A DNA stretch of 45,268 bases from Streptantibioticus ferralitis. Its GTDB lineage: Bacteria; Actinomycetota; Actinomycetes; Streptomycetales; Streptomycetaceae. This document shows, piece by piece, positions 24,034-45,268 of the stretch. The notes under the pieces were generated by a model that was not told where the DNA came from, ran no database searches, and saw only the letters and a list, made by a program, of their open reading frames with translations. The first letter of the stretch is position 1; each line of letters starts with the position of its first letter. The position numbers were made by a program, and so were the translations under genes. The DNA lies in assembly GCF_029223525.1 (NCBI RefSeq), contig NZ_JARHTQ010000047.1:1-45268 (forward strand), read 5' to 3'.

Positions 24034-25329
24034 TCAGCCGACCACCGTCGGCACGTACGCGGCGTGCGCCCCGTCGGAGTAGCGGCACAGTTCGACGCCG
24101 TACACCTCGGCGGGGTAGAGCTGCTGGCCGAGGAACTCGATGACCCGGTTGAATTCCGGCGGAAATTTACTGGCCACGATGACCATACGGAGTCTGCCGA
24201 CGGCGAGATTCGCTTCGAGGGTGCGAAGAAACGAGCTCTCGTCGAGAGAATAACCCATTTCCATTAGCAAATGCTCGCCAGTGCTGCTATACAGCTGCGC
24301 GGTGTACTCGAGTGACCGCTGGAGTATGTGTAGCGGCCAGTGCCGAGCCCCGCTGCCCGCATAGTCGAGTGTTTTGCCGAGGGCGTCGTTCGCATTCCAC
24401 GTGTCGTGCGGCTCCACCACCTCGACGACGGTCGGCACGCCTTTGGAATCGGCGAACAGATGGGTGGCGCTGAAGGTGTAGCCGTCGGTGTCCGGCATGA
24501 TATCCGCGGGATTCCTGCGGATCAGCAGCAGCCGGGAGCCCGCGTCGTGCGCGTTCGCGGCCGTGGACAGCAGGTCCGGGTAACGGACGAGGATCTCGTG
24601 CAGCGGCGGTTCGGGGTGGGCCGTCGTCGGTGTCAGGAGGGAGAGCCCCGCGCCGTTCTGCAGCACGATGCGCCGGTTCCACGCCTCGGTGCGCGGCGTC
24701 GGCGGACGCGACCCCTGCGGGCGCGCATGCCTGCCCGACGTCATCTGCCCCGGGTCCGCGGGCAGCACCGCCGGGCGCTCCAGCCAGGGGTCGATCGGGG
24801 CGACGGAGGAGTTCAGGATGAAGGCCAGCGTCTTGTACGTCCCGGTGAGGGCCAGCAGTTCGAGGAACTCCTCCTCGGCGTAGCGCTCGGCGAGTTGCTT
24901 CCAGGTGCTGTCCGAGATCACGGATCTGGTGTGGAGCTCGTCGACGGCTACGAGGAGGGCGGCCTCGAAGAGTGTCCACTCGGAGGTGTCCTCCGAGGCG
25001 ACCCGGGCGATCTCCGTTTCGCTCAGCCCGACGAGGAGTCCCGCGGCGTGGTGGTGGGCCCAGACGTACGGGGCCTGGGAACGCCATGCCGTGCGCAGGA
25101 TGACGAGTTCGCGCTCGCGTGCCGGGAGGACTTCACCGGCCACGTGCGCTATCAGCGGCTGGATCGCGGGCAGCAGCGTCGGGTGGTTGGCGATGGTCCG
25201 CTGGACGTTCGGCGGGGGTCGGTCCGCGAGGAGCCCGTTCAGCGCCTCTTTCGCCATCCGGGCATAGGCCTGACCGGCAGGTGTGACGGCGAATTCGTCC
25301 ACGTCCTGCGGATCGATCCTGGGCCGCAT
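24034..25329 (-). CDS. fusion of a carboxymuconolactone-decarboxylase-like domain and a degenerate PD-(D/E)XK-like domain
   Basis: The 431-residue protein has an N-terminal AhpD/CMD-like all-helical domain (about 20-190; RELVILRTAWRSQAPYVWAH) that lacks the redox Cys pair. The second domain (about 240-431) has LHEILVRYPDLLS, LFADSKGVPTVVEVVE, LDYAG, SFLRTLEANLAVGRLRMVIV and PAEVYGVELCRY, resembling a family of PD-(D/E)XK-like proteins. There the usual DHLFxD...VEVK is expected; here T289 replaces the Asp and V305 the Lys, so nuclease chemistry is unlikely. ATG 25329 has AGGG 8 nt upstream; ATG 25446 is an alternative that adds an unconserved leader. It is divergent from the PKS. Function is unknown; a role in tailoring or in binding a pathway intermediate is only a guess. 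Confidence 0.65.
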   Translation of the reverse strand: MRPRIDPQDVDEFAVTPAGQAYARMAKEALNGLLADRPPPNVQRTIANHPTLLPAIQPLIAHVAGEVLPARERELVILRTAWRSQAPYVWAHHHAAGLLVGLSETEIARVASEDTSEWTLFEAALLVAVDELHTRSVISDSTWKQLAERYAEEEFLELLALTGTYKTLAFILNSSVAPIDPWLERPAVLPADPGQMTSGRHARPQGSRPPTPRTEAWNRRIVLQNGAGLSLLTPTTAHPEPPLHEILVRYPDLLSTAANAHDAGSRLLLIRRNPADIMPDTDGYTFSATHLFADSKGVPTVVEVVEPHDTWNANDALGKTLDYAGSGARHWPLHILQRSLEYTAQLYSSTGEHLLMEMGYSLDESSFLRTLEANLAVGRLRMVIVASKFPPEFNRVIEFLGQQLYPAEVYGVELCRYSDGAHAAYVPTVVG

Positions 25330-25711
25330 TTCCTCACCCTCAAACTCGCTAGTGTCTGTCGGCGTCTCATGGGCGGGCGACTCGGCTGCGGAGGCCCTAT
25401 TCGGCCGACGAGGCCCCAACGATAATGCAACGGGAAGGGTTTTCATGCATCGGGGCTCGGGTATAGGGGTATTCCTTGTCGGGTCGAGTAGGGGTTGTTT
25501 GCATTAGCAAAGCGCGAGATGTTGAACGAGCGCCCCGAAGAGCAAAGCGAGAGTGATTGGCGTGGCGCGGGTGCCCCTGTAATATCGCGCTTTGTTGATC
25601 ACGACTCGAACGGCGGTCCGGTGCCGCCGGATTCTTGGAGAACGGGCGTGTAGCGGCACGTGCTCTCTCACTGCCGAGCCTGCTGAGACGAAGAGTTAGG
25701 GGAGCGGTACC
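25330..25711. promoter_or_regulatory. divergent promoter region of the fusion gene and the PKS gene
   Basis: This 382-bp region has lower G+C than its surroundings, especially 25440-25640, as expected for promoters on both strands. No clear palindrome or regulator site was seen. The PKS ribosome site GGGGAG is at 25699-25704. Confidence 0.45.
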
Positions 25712-39505
<13,794 letters not shown>

Positions 39506-39555
39506 ACGACTCTGCCGCCTCTCGGCGGTAGACCCGATCCGAACCGGTGAACCCG

Positions 39556-39601
39556 CCCCAGGACGCGGCGACGGCATGACCGCCCTCCCGCTGTCCTGGG
39601 G
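39556..39601. terminator. hairpin downstream of the PKS gene
   Basis: CCCCAGGAC (39556-39564) and GTCCTGGGG (39593-39601) form a perfect 9-bp stem, with an inner GCGG/CCGC pair possible. It lies about 50 bp after the PKS stop. Confidence 0.5.
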
Positions 39602-39679
39602 CCATGGCCCGGACCGGACGCGCGTGTCGGCCGGGTCCCTACGGTCAACGGTGGATCTTCAAACAGGAAGTGACGCCTG

Positions 39680-39752
39680 ATGACAGACGCGACCGTCTCG
39701 GCTGAGGCCGTCGAGGAAGTACAGCCCGCGGGGCCGGTGCCGGATCACGCCT
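39680..39752 (+). pseudogene. 5' end of a truncated gene after the PKS (perhaps a P450)
   Basis: An ATG at 39680, with AGGAAG upstream, begins MTDATVSAEAVEEVQPAGPV followed by PDHAW. It then runs antisense into the MarR gene, where no protein-like sequence follows. The start has the look of an actinomycete cytochrome P450 N-terminus (a ...PVPDxP motif comes just before the first helix), but that match is weak. The gene would have been the next one in the PKS cluster before the MarR cassette arrived or a deletion occurred. Confidence 0.45.
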
Positions 39753-40257
39753 GGCCCTCCAGGGAGAGCAGCACGGTGCGGAGATCGCCGTTGATACGGC
39801 GTTGGGCGGTCGAGGACAGCGCCGACAGCAGTGCGTACTCCGCCTCGGTCTTCACGGCGAACACCTCAAGCGCGCGCTCCTCGCCCGCAGGGGTCAGGGT
39901 GACGAGCACGGAACGGCGATCGTCCGGGTCGAAGTCCCTGGTCACCCATCCGTTGTGCTCCAGCCTGCGGACCCGGTTGGTGACCGCACCCGAAGTGAGT
40001 TGCAGTTGCGCCATCAATTGCCCCGCGCTGAGCCGGTGTTCCGGCCTGGTCCGGATCAGACAGGCCAGCAGCTCCAGCTCCCACAACTCGATGCCGTGTG
40101 GCGCCAGCTCGCGTTTGATCTCGGTCTCCAGCCGGTGGGCCAGCCTACGCAGCCGGTAGGCGAGCGCCTTGGCCTGCACCACATCCTGACCGTGCTGATC
40201 GGGAACGACTTCGATCAGCCTGTCCACGTAGTCCTGTTTCTCCGGACGGTTCGCCAT
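39745..40257 (-). CDS. MarR-family transcriptional regulator
   Basis: This 170-residue winged-helix repressor has SAGQLMAQLQLTSGAVTNRV, RRLEHNGWVTRDFDPDDRRS and VLVTLTPAGEE, all typical of MarR. The N-terminal dimerisation helices flank the winged helix. It is the last gene of a three-gene minus-strand unit (flavin monooxygenase, MFS pump, regulator), 22 bp after the pump gene. A 23-bp palindrome in front of it matches one in front of the monooxygenase, so it probably represses both its own gene and the whole unit until a toxic aromatic ligand binds. The ligand is unknown. Confidence 0.85.
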   Translation of the reverse strand: MANRPEKQDYVDRLIEVVPDQHGQDVVQAKALAYRLRRLAHRLETEIKRELAPHGIELWELELLACLIRTRPEHRLSAGQLMAQLQLTSGAVTNRVRRLEHNGWVTRDFDPDDRRSVLVTLTPAGEERALEVFAVKTEAEYALLSALSSTAQRRINGDLRTVLLSLEGQA

Positions 40258-40274
40258 CTTCCCATGCTAACAAC

Positions 40275-40297
40275 GAACGTTAAGAATCTTGACGTTC
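40275..40297. promoter_or_regulatory. 23-bp palindrome, candidate MarR operator 1
   Basis: GAACGTTAAGA and TCTTGACGTTC are inverted around a central A with one mismatch pair. The site lies 18 bp before the MarR start and overlaps the stop of the pump gene. A similar site occurs at 43012-43034. Confidence 0.65.
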
Positions 40298-41461
40298 ATG
40301 CACGGCGGGGGAGGATGCCGGGACGCCATCGAGACGACCGGACACCAGCGCGAGACCGAGCCCGGCCAGCGCCAGCACCGCCCCGGCCAGACTCGCTGCG
40401 GCGTAACCGAATCCGGCGCTGATGACCATGCCGCCGAGCGCGGCGCCTCCGGCGTTGGCGATGTTGAGACTCGACTGCACCGATGCGGCCGCCATGGTCG
40501 GGGCCTCCTCGGCCGCTCGCATGGTCCGCAACTGCACCGGAGGGATCACCAGCCCAGCGGCCGTGCCGATGGCGAACACGGTCACCAGCGCGGTGGCCTC
40601 GTCATGCACGGTCAGCGCGAACAGGGCGAGGACCGCGGCGAGGAAGCCGAGGGCCAGGTAGATCGCGGGCATCACAGCGCGGTCGGCCAGCCGACCGCCC
40701 AGCAGGTTGCCCACCGCCGAGCCGATACCGAACAGGGCCAGTGCCGCCGTCAGTCCGGCCGGCCCGGCGCCTGCCAGGGTGCTCAGCATGGGCGCGATGT
40801 AGGTGTACGTGCCGAACACGCCAGCGAACCCCAGGGTGCCCACGGCGAGCGCGAGCCAGACCTGCGGCCGGGTGAACGCGCGCAGCTCCGTGCGCAGCCG
40901 GACCGGGGTGTGCGTCCGGTCGGTGGGCACCAGTACCGCGATTCCGAGCACTGCCAGCAGTCCGGCCGCACCGATCAGCGCGAAGGCCAGCCGCCAGCCG
41001 AACGCGGTGCCCAGCGCGGTGGCCGCGGGCACACCGATGATGTTCGCCACGCTCAGCCCGGTGAACATCAGTGAGATCGCCTGGGCGCTGCGCCGCTCGT
41101 CGACCAGCTCGGCCGCGACCACCGAGCCGACCCCGAAGAACGCGCCGTGCGGCAACGCGGTCAACACTCGTGCGACCAGCAGGAATCCGTAGTCGGGCGC
41201 GCCCGCCGCCGCCAGGTTGCCGACGGTGAAGACGACCATCATGGCCAGCAACAGGCGCTTGCGGGTGAACCGCCCCGACACGGCTGTGAGCAGCGGGGCG
41301 CCGACCACGACACCGAGTGCGTACCCGGTGATCAGGTACCCGGCCCGCGGTATGGACACGTGCATGCCGTGCGCGACGGCAGGCAACAGGCCCATCATGG
41401 CGAACTCGGTCGCGCCGATCCCGAACGCGCCGATGGCCAGCGCGAGCAGTGCGACCGGCAT
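40280..41461 (-). CDS. MFS drug:H+ antiporter (DHA1 type)
   Basis: This 393-residue protein has 12 predicted membrane helices. It has the MFS motif GRFTRKRLLLAMMVVFTVGN after helix 2 and a second-half repeat of it at LLGGRLADRAVMP. It resembles actinomycete chloramphenicol/multidrug exporters. Its ATG at 41461 overlaps the stop of the monooxygenase gene (ATGA), so they are coupled: one enzyme modifies a compound, the pump removes it. The ends of both genes and the operator downstream suggest joint regulation. Confidence 0.85.
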   Translation of the reverse strand: MPVALLALAIGAFGIGATEFAMMGLLPAVAHGMHVSIPRAGYLITGYALGVVVGAPLLTAVSGRFTRKRLLLAMMVVFTVGNLAAAGAPDYGFLLVARVLTALPHGAFFGVGSVVAAELVDERRSAQAISLMFTGLSVANIIGVPAATALGTAFGWRLAFALIGAAGLLAVLGIAVLVPTDRTHTPVRLRTELRAFTRPQVWLALAVGTLGFAGVFGTYTYIAPMLSTLAGAGPAGLTAALALFGIGSAVGNLLGGRLADRAVMPAIYLALGFLAAVLALFALTVHDEATALVTVFAIGTAAGLVIPPVQLRTMRAAEEAPTMAAASVQSSLNIANAGGAALGGMVISAGFGYAAASLAGAVLALAGLGLALVSGRLDGVPASSPAVHERQDS

Positions 41462-42984
41462 CACAACTCCCGTGCGGGCACAGGCTCGTGGTCGAATCCG
41501 GTCCACGCGGCGATCGCGTCGGCAAGTCCGGAGCCCGACTCGGTGGCGTACGCGACGTGCCCGTCCGGTCGGATCAGCGCGGCGCACACGGTGTCCCATC
41601 CGGGGTCCGGCATACCGGTGGGCCGTTGCGCGGCCGCCACCTCCACCCGCGTGGACCCGAGGCCGGCGAGGGGCGCCTCGTCGGCGAAGTCCAGGAGCAG
41701 GAACCGGTCAGGGCGCAGCGCGCGCAGCAGGGTGCCCTGTGTGAGTGCCAGGTCCGGTGCCCTCGTCCCCACCAGCGAATGGGCTCCTTCCGGCCGCCGG
41801 TAGCCGACGGCAAGTCCCGACAGCCAGCCGGACAGGTCCGCGGCCAACTCACCGCGTCGCTCGATGAATCCGCAGAACATCTCGCGCAACGCCTCGCCGG
41901 CACGGCTGAAGTTGTGCATCAGCGCGTCCTGCGCCAGTGTGCTGGCGACCAGCCGTTCCGCGACCGGGCGGCGCTCGCTGTCGTAACCTGCCTCTCCGGT
42001 GATCAACCGCTCGGGCGCCCAGCCGTGTACCTCGGCGGCCAGTTTCCAGGCCAAGTTGGTGGCATCCTGGAGGCCCACGTTGAGGCCCTGGCCACCGGCA
42101 GGCAGGTGCACGTGCGCGGCATCGCCGGCGAGCAGTATCCGACCTTTGCGGTAGCACGCGGCATGCCTGCTGGTGTTGCTCGACCTGGACATCCAGGACG
42201 GGCTGTGCACACCGAAGTCGGTGCCGCAGATCGCTTTCAGCGCCCTGCTCAGATCCTCCGGGGTGAGCGGTTCGGCTTGCCTGCGCCGCACCTGGTCGGC
42301 GGTCAGCCCGGTGTCGGTCACCTCGACGCCGAAGACTCGCGTCGTGGTCTCGGTGAGGGGCACCACGCTGGCGTGACCGGCCACGTGGTTCCAGAAGTAC
42401 TGGGCGCTGTGCACCGGCTCGGCCAGTTGCACGTCGGCGACGAAACCGACCACGGTCGGGACACCGCCCGGGAAGTCGATGCCGGCGGCCCTGCGCACCA
42501 TACTGTGCGCGCCGTCGGCGCCGACGAGGTACCGGGCCGCCCGAGGCGTCCCGCCGGCACGTATTCGCACCTCGTCCGCGGACTGCTCGACGTCGGTCAC
42601 CTCAGCGCCGTAGTGCACCGGCACCGCACGGGCGCGCAGGTACTCGACGAGCGCCCGTTCGGTTCGCCACTGAGGGACCATCAGCACGAACGGAAACGGC
42701 GTGTCCAGGTCGTGGTAGTCGAGCATGTCCCGCAGCGTGGCGAAGTGCGCGTGCCGAACCCGTTTCCCCTGCGCCATAAGGACATCGCTGACCCGCCTGC
42801 CATCACCGATGTCCAGCATGGTGAGCACCTCCAGGGTGCGCGGATGCATGGTGGTCCCCCGGGACTCCCCGCTGGGTTCCACGTTGCGCTCGTACACCTC
42901 GACGCGAACCCCGGCCGCGTCCAACAGTGCGGCCGTCATCAACCCCACCGGACCGCCGCCGACCACGATGACGTCCATTGTCAT
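41461..42984 (-). CDS. FAD-dependent aromatic monooxygenase (group A, PHBH/rifampicin-monooxygenase-like)
   Basis: This 507-residue flavoprotein hydroxylase starts MTMDVIVVGGGPVGLMTAAL (GxGxxG). It has the DG motif YLVGADGAHSMVRRAAG and the GD motif ILLAGDAAHVHLPAGGQGLN, then a C-terminal thioredoxin-like part. Relatives hydroxylate aromatic acids, polyketides or antibiotics, some for resistance. ATG 42984 has GGGAG about 8 nt upstream; longer in-frame starts lie in the operator region. Linked to an MFS pump and a MarR repressor, it looks like an inducible detoxification unit rather than a dedicated cluster enzyme, although oxidation of the PKS product is possible. Confidence 0.85.
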   Translation of the reverse strand: MTMDVIVVGGGPVGLMTAALLDAAGVRVEVYERNVEPSGESRGTTMHPRTLEVLTMLDIGDGRRVSDVLMAQGKRVRHAHFATLRDMLDYHDLDTPFPFVLMVPQWRTERALVEYLRARAVPVHYGAEVTDVEQSADEVRIRAGGTPRAARYLVGADGAHSMVRRAAGIDFPGGVPTVVGFVADVQLAEPVHSAQYFWNHVAGHASVVPLTETTTRVFGVEVTDTGLTADQVRRRQAEPLTPEDLSRALKAICGTDFGVHSPSWMSRSSNTSRHAACYRKGRILLAGDAAHVHLPAGGQGLNVGLQDATNLAWKLAAEVHGWAPERLITGEAGYDSERRPVAERLVASTLAQDALMHNFSRAGEALREMFCGFIERRGELAADLSGWLSGLAVGYRRPEGAHSLVGTRAPDLALTQGTLLRALRPDRFLLLDFADEAPLAGLGSTRVEVAAAQRPTGMPDPGWDTVCAALIRPDGHVAYATESGSGLADAIAAWTGFDHEPVPAREL

Positions 42985-43011
42985 CACGTCACTCCCTCTC
43001 TCGATTTCTAT

Positions 43012-43034
43012 GAACGTAAAGATAATGAGCGTTG
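43012..43034. promoter_or_regulatory. candidate MarR operator 2, upstream of the monooxygenase
   Basis: GAACGTAAAGATAATGAGCGTTG aligns with the 23-bp site at 40275-40297 at the outer GAACGT and CGTT and in AAGA. It is 28 bp before the monooxygenase start, which fits repression of the three-gene unit by the last gene's product. Confidence 0.5.
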
Positions 43035-43068
43035 AGAGGCTGGTCAAGAGTGTTGAGCTGCCACGGAG

Positions 43069-43605
43069 TTGAGGTCATGGCGCTCCAAAACGTTGCACGA
43101 CCTGCGAACTGGGCGTTCGGCGTTTCGGACGACTGGCTCTCGGCTGGCTATGGCTGGTGGCAGGGGCAGTCCGGTCCCTACCCGGAGCGCCTGCGCGAGA
43201 AGTCAGAAGGGGATCTGGCTGTTCCGCGCCGGCGGCCAGTGGCGGGAGATGCCGCCGGAGTTCGGGGCGTCGAGCATGGATTCGATCGCTTCGAGTCGAC
43301 GGTGGCTCGCGCGCACCACGACGCGGCCGGGATGGGTGTGCGCGAGGACGTCCTGGCCGGGCTGGAGGAGGCGGCCGACCAGGCGAAGGGGGCGATGGCG
43401 GGGGATGGCAGCCGCAGGCTGCCGGGTGCGGCGACGCCGATCGCGGTAGGGCCGATCGCAGGCGCATCCGACGATCGGCTGGCCTGTTGGCCAGGGCGTT
43501 CTCTCTCCTTGGGGCCCCGATGTTTCCCAGGCCTGGCCTGCCTCGGCCGGACCCCCTGATGCCCTGACGGGCTCGCCATCCACGCAGACCCTCTTGCGGT
43601 AAATG
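43069..43605. other. no intact gene; possible IS5-type transposase scrap
   Basis: A plus-strand frame at 43200-43290 reads GIWLFRAGGQWREMPPEFGA, similar to the N-terminal WR-x2-P-x2-FG motif of IS5-family transposases, with little similarity around it. Other frames on both strands are open by G+C bias only. Confidence 0.35.
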
Positions 43606-43620
43606 GCTAATGACATTAGC
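43606..43620. promoter_or_regulatory. 15-bp perfect palindrome, candidate TetR operator
   Basis: GCTAATGACATTAGC has two perfect 7-bp arms and lies 38 bp before the hydrolase start, in an A/T-rich promoter region. TetR-family proteins commonly bind such sites; the TetR gene follows in the same unit. Confidence 0.55.
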
Positions 43621-43657
43621 TTATTGGCTACTGAACTAAACCAAGGAGGCTCGCACC

Positions 43658-44491
43658 ATGGTTGGGACCGCACACTCCACCCAGTTCCTCGCCGTCGACG
43701 GCGGCCGGATCGCCTACGACGACACCCGAGGCGACGGGCCGCTGGTGGTCTGCCTGCCCGGGATGGGCGACAACCGCGCCACCTATCGCTTCCTTGCCCC
43801 GGTCCTCGCCGAGCGCGGCTACCGGGTCGTCACCGCCGACCTGCGTGGCGCCGGCGAGTCCGACGCCGCGTTCGCCGACTACTCCACCACCGCGGTCGCC
43901 GCCGACCTGCGCGCCCTGGTCCGGCACCTGGACGCCGGGCCGGCCGTCGTGGTGGCCAACTCCTACTCCGCCGGCGCCGCCGTGATCGCGGCGGCCGACG
44001 AGTCATCGGCGTTCGCTGGCCTCGTCCTCACCGGCCCGTTCGTGCGCAGCCCGAAGCAGCTGGGCGCCGCGGCCCGGCTGGCCATCGCCGTCGTCGGGCG
44101 CTTCCCGCGCGCTTGGACGGCCTTCTGGGGAACGCTGTTCGCCAGTGCAAAGCCGGACGACTTCGCCGCGGCCCGCGCCCGGTTGCTCGGGCAGCTGCGC
44201 GAACCGGGGCGGATGGCCGCGCTGCGCGCCATGTCCGCAGGCGGGCACGACGCGAGCGAGCGACGGCTGGCCGAACTCGCCGCCGGGCCGCCGGTGCGGA
44301 TCGTGATGGGCAGCAAGGACCCGGACTTCAAGCCGGACCCGCGTGCCGAGGCCGACTGGATCGCCGAACGGTCCGGCGGGGACGTGGTGATGATCGATGG
44401 CTCGGGCCACTACCCGGCCGCCGAGGATCCGCGGGCCACCGCCGACGCGGTGCTGCCCTTCCTGGCAGGGGTCGCCGGTGCCGCGCAGTAG
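43658..44491 (+). CDS. alpha/beta-fold hydrolase
   Basis: This 277-residue soluble hydrolase has the oxyanion motif CLPGMGDNRATYR, the strand VVTADLRGAGESD, the nucleophile elbow VANSYSAGA, an acid candidate in MGSKDPDFKPD and the His in IDGSGHYPAAEDP. It is preceded by AAGGAGG and a palindromic operator. Its 3' end overlaps the TetR gene by 14 bp, so both are transcribed together and TetR is probably an autorepressor of the pair. Substrate unknown, perhaps a lactone or ester drug. Confidence 0.85.
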   Translation: MVGTAHSTQFLAVDGGRIAYDDTRGDGPLVVCLPGMGDNRATYRFLAPVLAERGYRVVTADLRGAGESDAAFADYSTTAVAADLRALVRHLDAGPAVVVANSYSAGAAVIAAADESSAFAGLVLTGPFVRSPKQLGAAARLAIAVVGRFPRAWTAFWGTLFASAKPDDFAAARARLLGQLREPGRMAALRAMSAGGHDASERRLAELAAGPPVRIVMGSKDPDFKPDPRAEADWIAERSGGDVVMIDGSGHYPAAEDPRATADAVLPFLAGVAGAAQ

Positions 44492-45077
44492 GACGGGGGC
44501 CGGGAAGGCCGGGACCAGGGCGGGGCTGAGCCCGGCCGCGGTCGTGGACGCGGCGCTGGCCACGGTCGACGAACAGGGCCCGGCGGCGCTCACCCTCGCC
44601 GCCGTCGCCGCCCGCACCGGGGTCGCCGTGCCCTCCCTCTACAAGCACGTCAAGGGGCTGCCGGAGCTGCGGTGGATGCTGGTGAGGCGGGTGTTCGGCG
44701 AGCTGGCGGAGCAACTGCGGGACGCGGTGCTGGGGCGCAGCGGCGACGACGCGGTCGCCGCCGTGCTGCACGCGTACCGCGACTACGCCCGTGCGCACCC
44801 CGAGCGCTACGCGCTGCTGCCGCAGGGCGCGGGCCCGCAGGCGGCCGAACTCGGCGCCGAGGTCGTGAAGGTGATCTTCGCTGCGCTGCGCGGCTACGGC
44901 CTGGCCGACGCCGACCTGGTGCACGCCACCCGCTGCCTGCGGGCAGCGGCGCACGGCTTCGCCGCCCTGGAGACGGCAGGCGCCTTCGGCCTCCCGGACA
45001 GCATCGACACCTCCCACGACCACCTCGTCACCACGATCACCTCCGGCCTCGCCACCGCCTTCCGCGTCCGCGCCTGA
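44478..45077 (+). CDS. TetR-family regulator
   Basis: This 199-residue protein has an N-terminal HTH: GLSPAAVVDAALATVDEQGP, TLAAVAARTGVAVPSLYKHV. The C-terminal WHG-type ligand domain follows (AVLHAYRDYARAHPERYALL, RCLRAAAHGFAALE). GTG 44478 is chosen because it lies just before the HTH and overlaps the hydrolase stop by 14 bp. It probably represses the hydrolase-tetR unit through the palindrome at 43606-43620. Confidence 0.85.
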   Translation: MPRSRTGAGKAGTRAGLSPAAVVDAALATVDEQGPAALTLAAVAARTGVAVPSLYKHVKGLPELRWMLVRRVFGELAEQLRDAVLGRSGDDAVAAVLHAYRDYARAHPERYALLPQGAGPQAAELGAEVVKVIFAALRGYGLADADLVHATRCLRAAAHGFAALETAGAFGLPDSIDTSHDHLVTTITSGLATAFRVRA

Positions 45078-45208
45078 CGCGGCGCCGACCCGCTCCACCT
45101 CGCCCTCGTCTTCGGCATCGACGAGAAGACCGCCATCCGATAGGGAGTATCACGAAAGCGGTGTTCACCACTCGGTTGGCGTAGAGGTTTCTCGTTGATC
45201 TGATTGGC

Positions 45209-45268
45209 CTATACCCGTCCGGCCGAGAGGCGGCCGTCGAAGGCGATGTCGAAGGCGTTCATCGCCTC
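45209..45268 (-). CDS. 3' end of a minus-strand gene running off the right edge (partial)
   Basis: The frame reads EAMNAFDIAFDGRLSAGRV and ends with TAG at 45211-45209. No family can be named from 19 residues. It is 130 bp from the TetR gene and convergent with it. Confidence 0.3.
   Translation of the reverse strand, partial: EAMNAFDIAFDGRLSAGRV

Noticed and set aside
43203-43673. Minus-strand frame containing HTHPGRVVVRASHRRLEAIE
   Set aside because: It looks protein-like in part but has no family I know and conflicts with the IS5-like motif on the other strand.

Overview
The window looks like Streptomyces or a close actinomycete: very high G+C, GTG starts, Streptomyces-type families (DUF4328, FkbH cassette, modular type I PKS) and rare TTA codons. 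I assigned functions by reading motifs in the translated sequence; no database search was possible.

Layout. (1) The left edge (1-108) is the end of an IS3-type element. (2) 914-6294 is a tightly coupled operon: Glu/Leu/Phe/Val-type amino-acid dehydrogenase, haem-oxygenase-like diiron oxidase (HDO) candidate, EamA exporter, COMT-like O-methyltransferase and branched-chain aminotransferase. A D-2-hydroxyacid dehydrogenase gene lies antisense inside it. I read this as an undescribed route from an amino acid or 2-keto acid to an oxidised, methylated, exported small molecule. (3) 6.3-19.5 kb is a mosaic. It holds broken IS4, IS630, rve-type, Tn3-like and serine-recombinase remnants, two alpha/beta hydrolases, an OhrR regulator with a 30-bp operator, a methionine aminopeptidase cut by an IS beside an XRE regulator, a decayed radical-SAM RiPP locus, and membrane proteins including a possible TIR-like effector. 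(4) 19.9-39.5 kb is a polyketide cluster: a complete five-gene methoxymalonyl-ACP set, an unusual CMD-like protein fused to a degenerate PD-(D/E)XK-like domain, and one 4597-residue PKS. The PKS is a KSQ loading module, two extension modules and a terminal thioesterase. (5) 39.7-45.1 kb has a MarR-MFS-flavin monooxygenase cassette with two matching operators, and an alpha/beta hydrolase-TetR pair with a palindromic operator.

How the genes work together. In the PKS the catalytic Tyr of both ketoreductases is replaced (Cys in module 1, Gln in module 2) and the one dehydratase is degenerate. The line should therefore build an unreduced triketide from a propionyl starter (decarboxylated methylmalonyl), a malonyl unit and probably a methoxymalonyl unit. 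A thioesterase could release this as a 4-hydroxy-3-methoxy-6-ethyl-2-pyranone-like compound. Downstream, what looks like the 5' end of a further gene (39680-39752) is cut off by the MarR cassette, so the cluster may once have been longer. Whether the amino-acid operon and the PKS belong to one pathway cannot be decided from the sequence.
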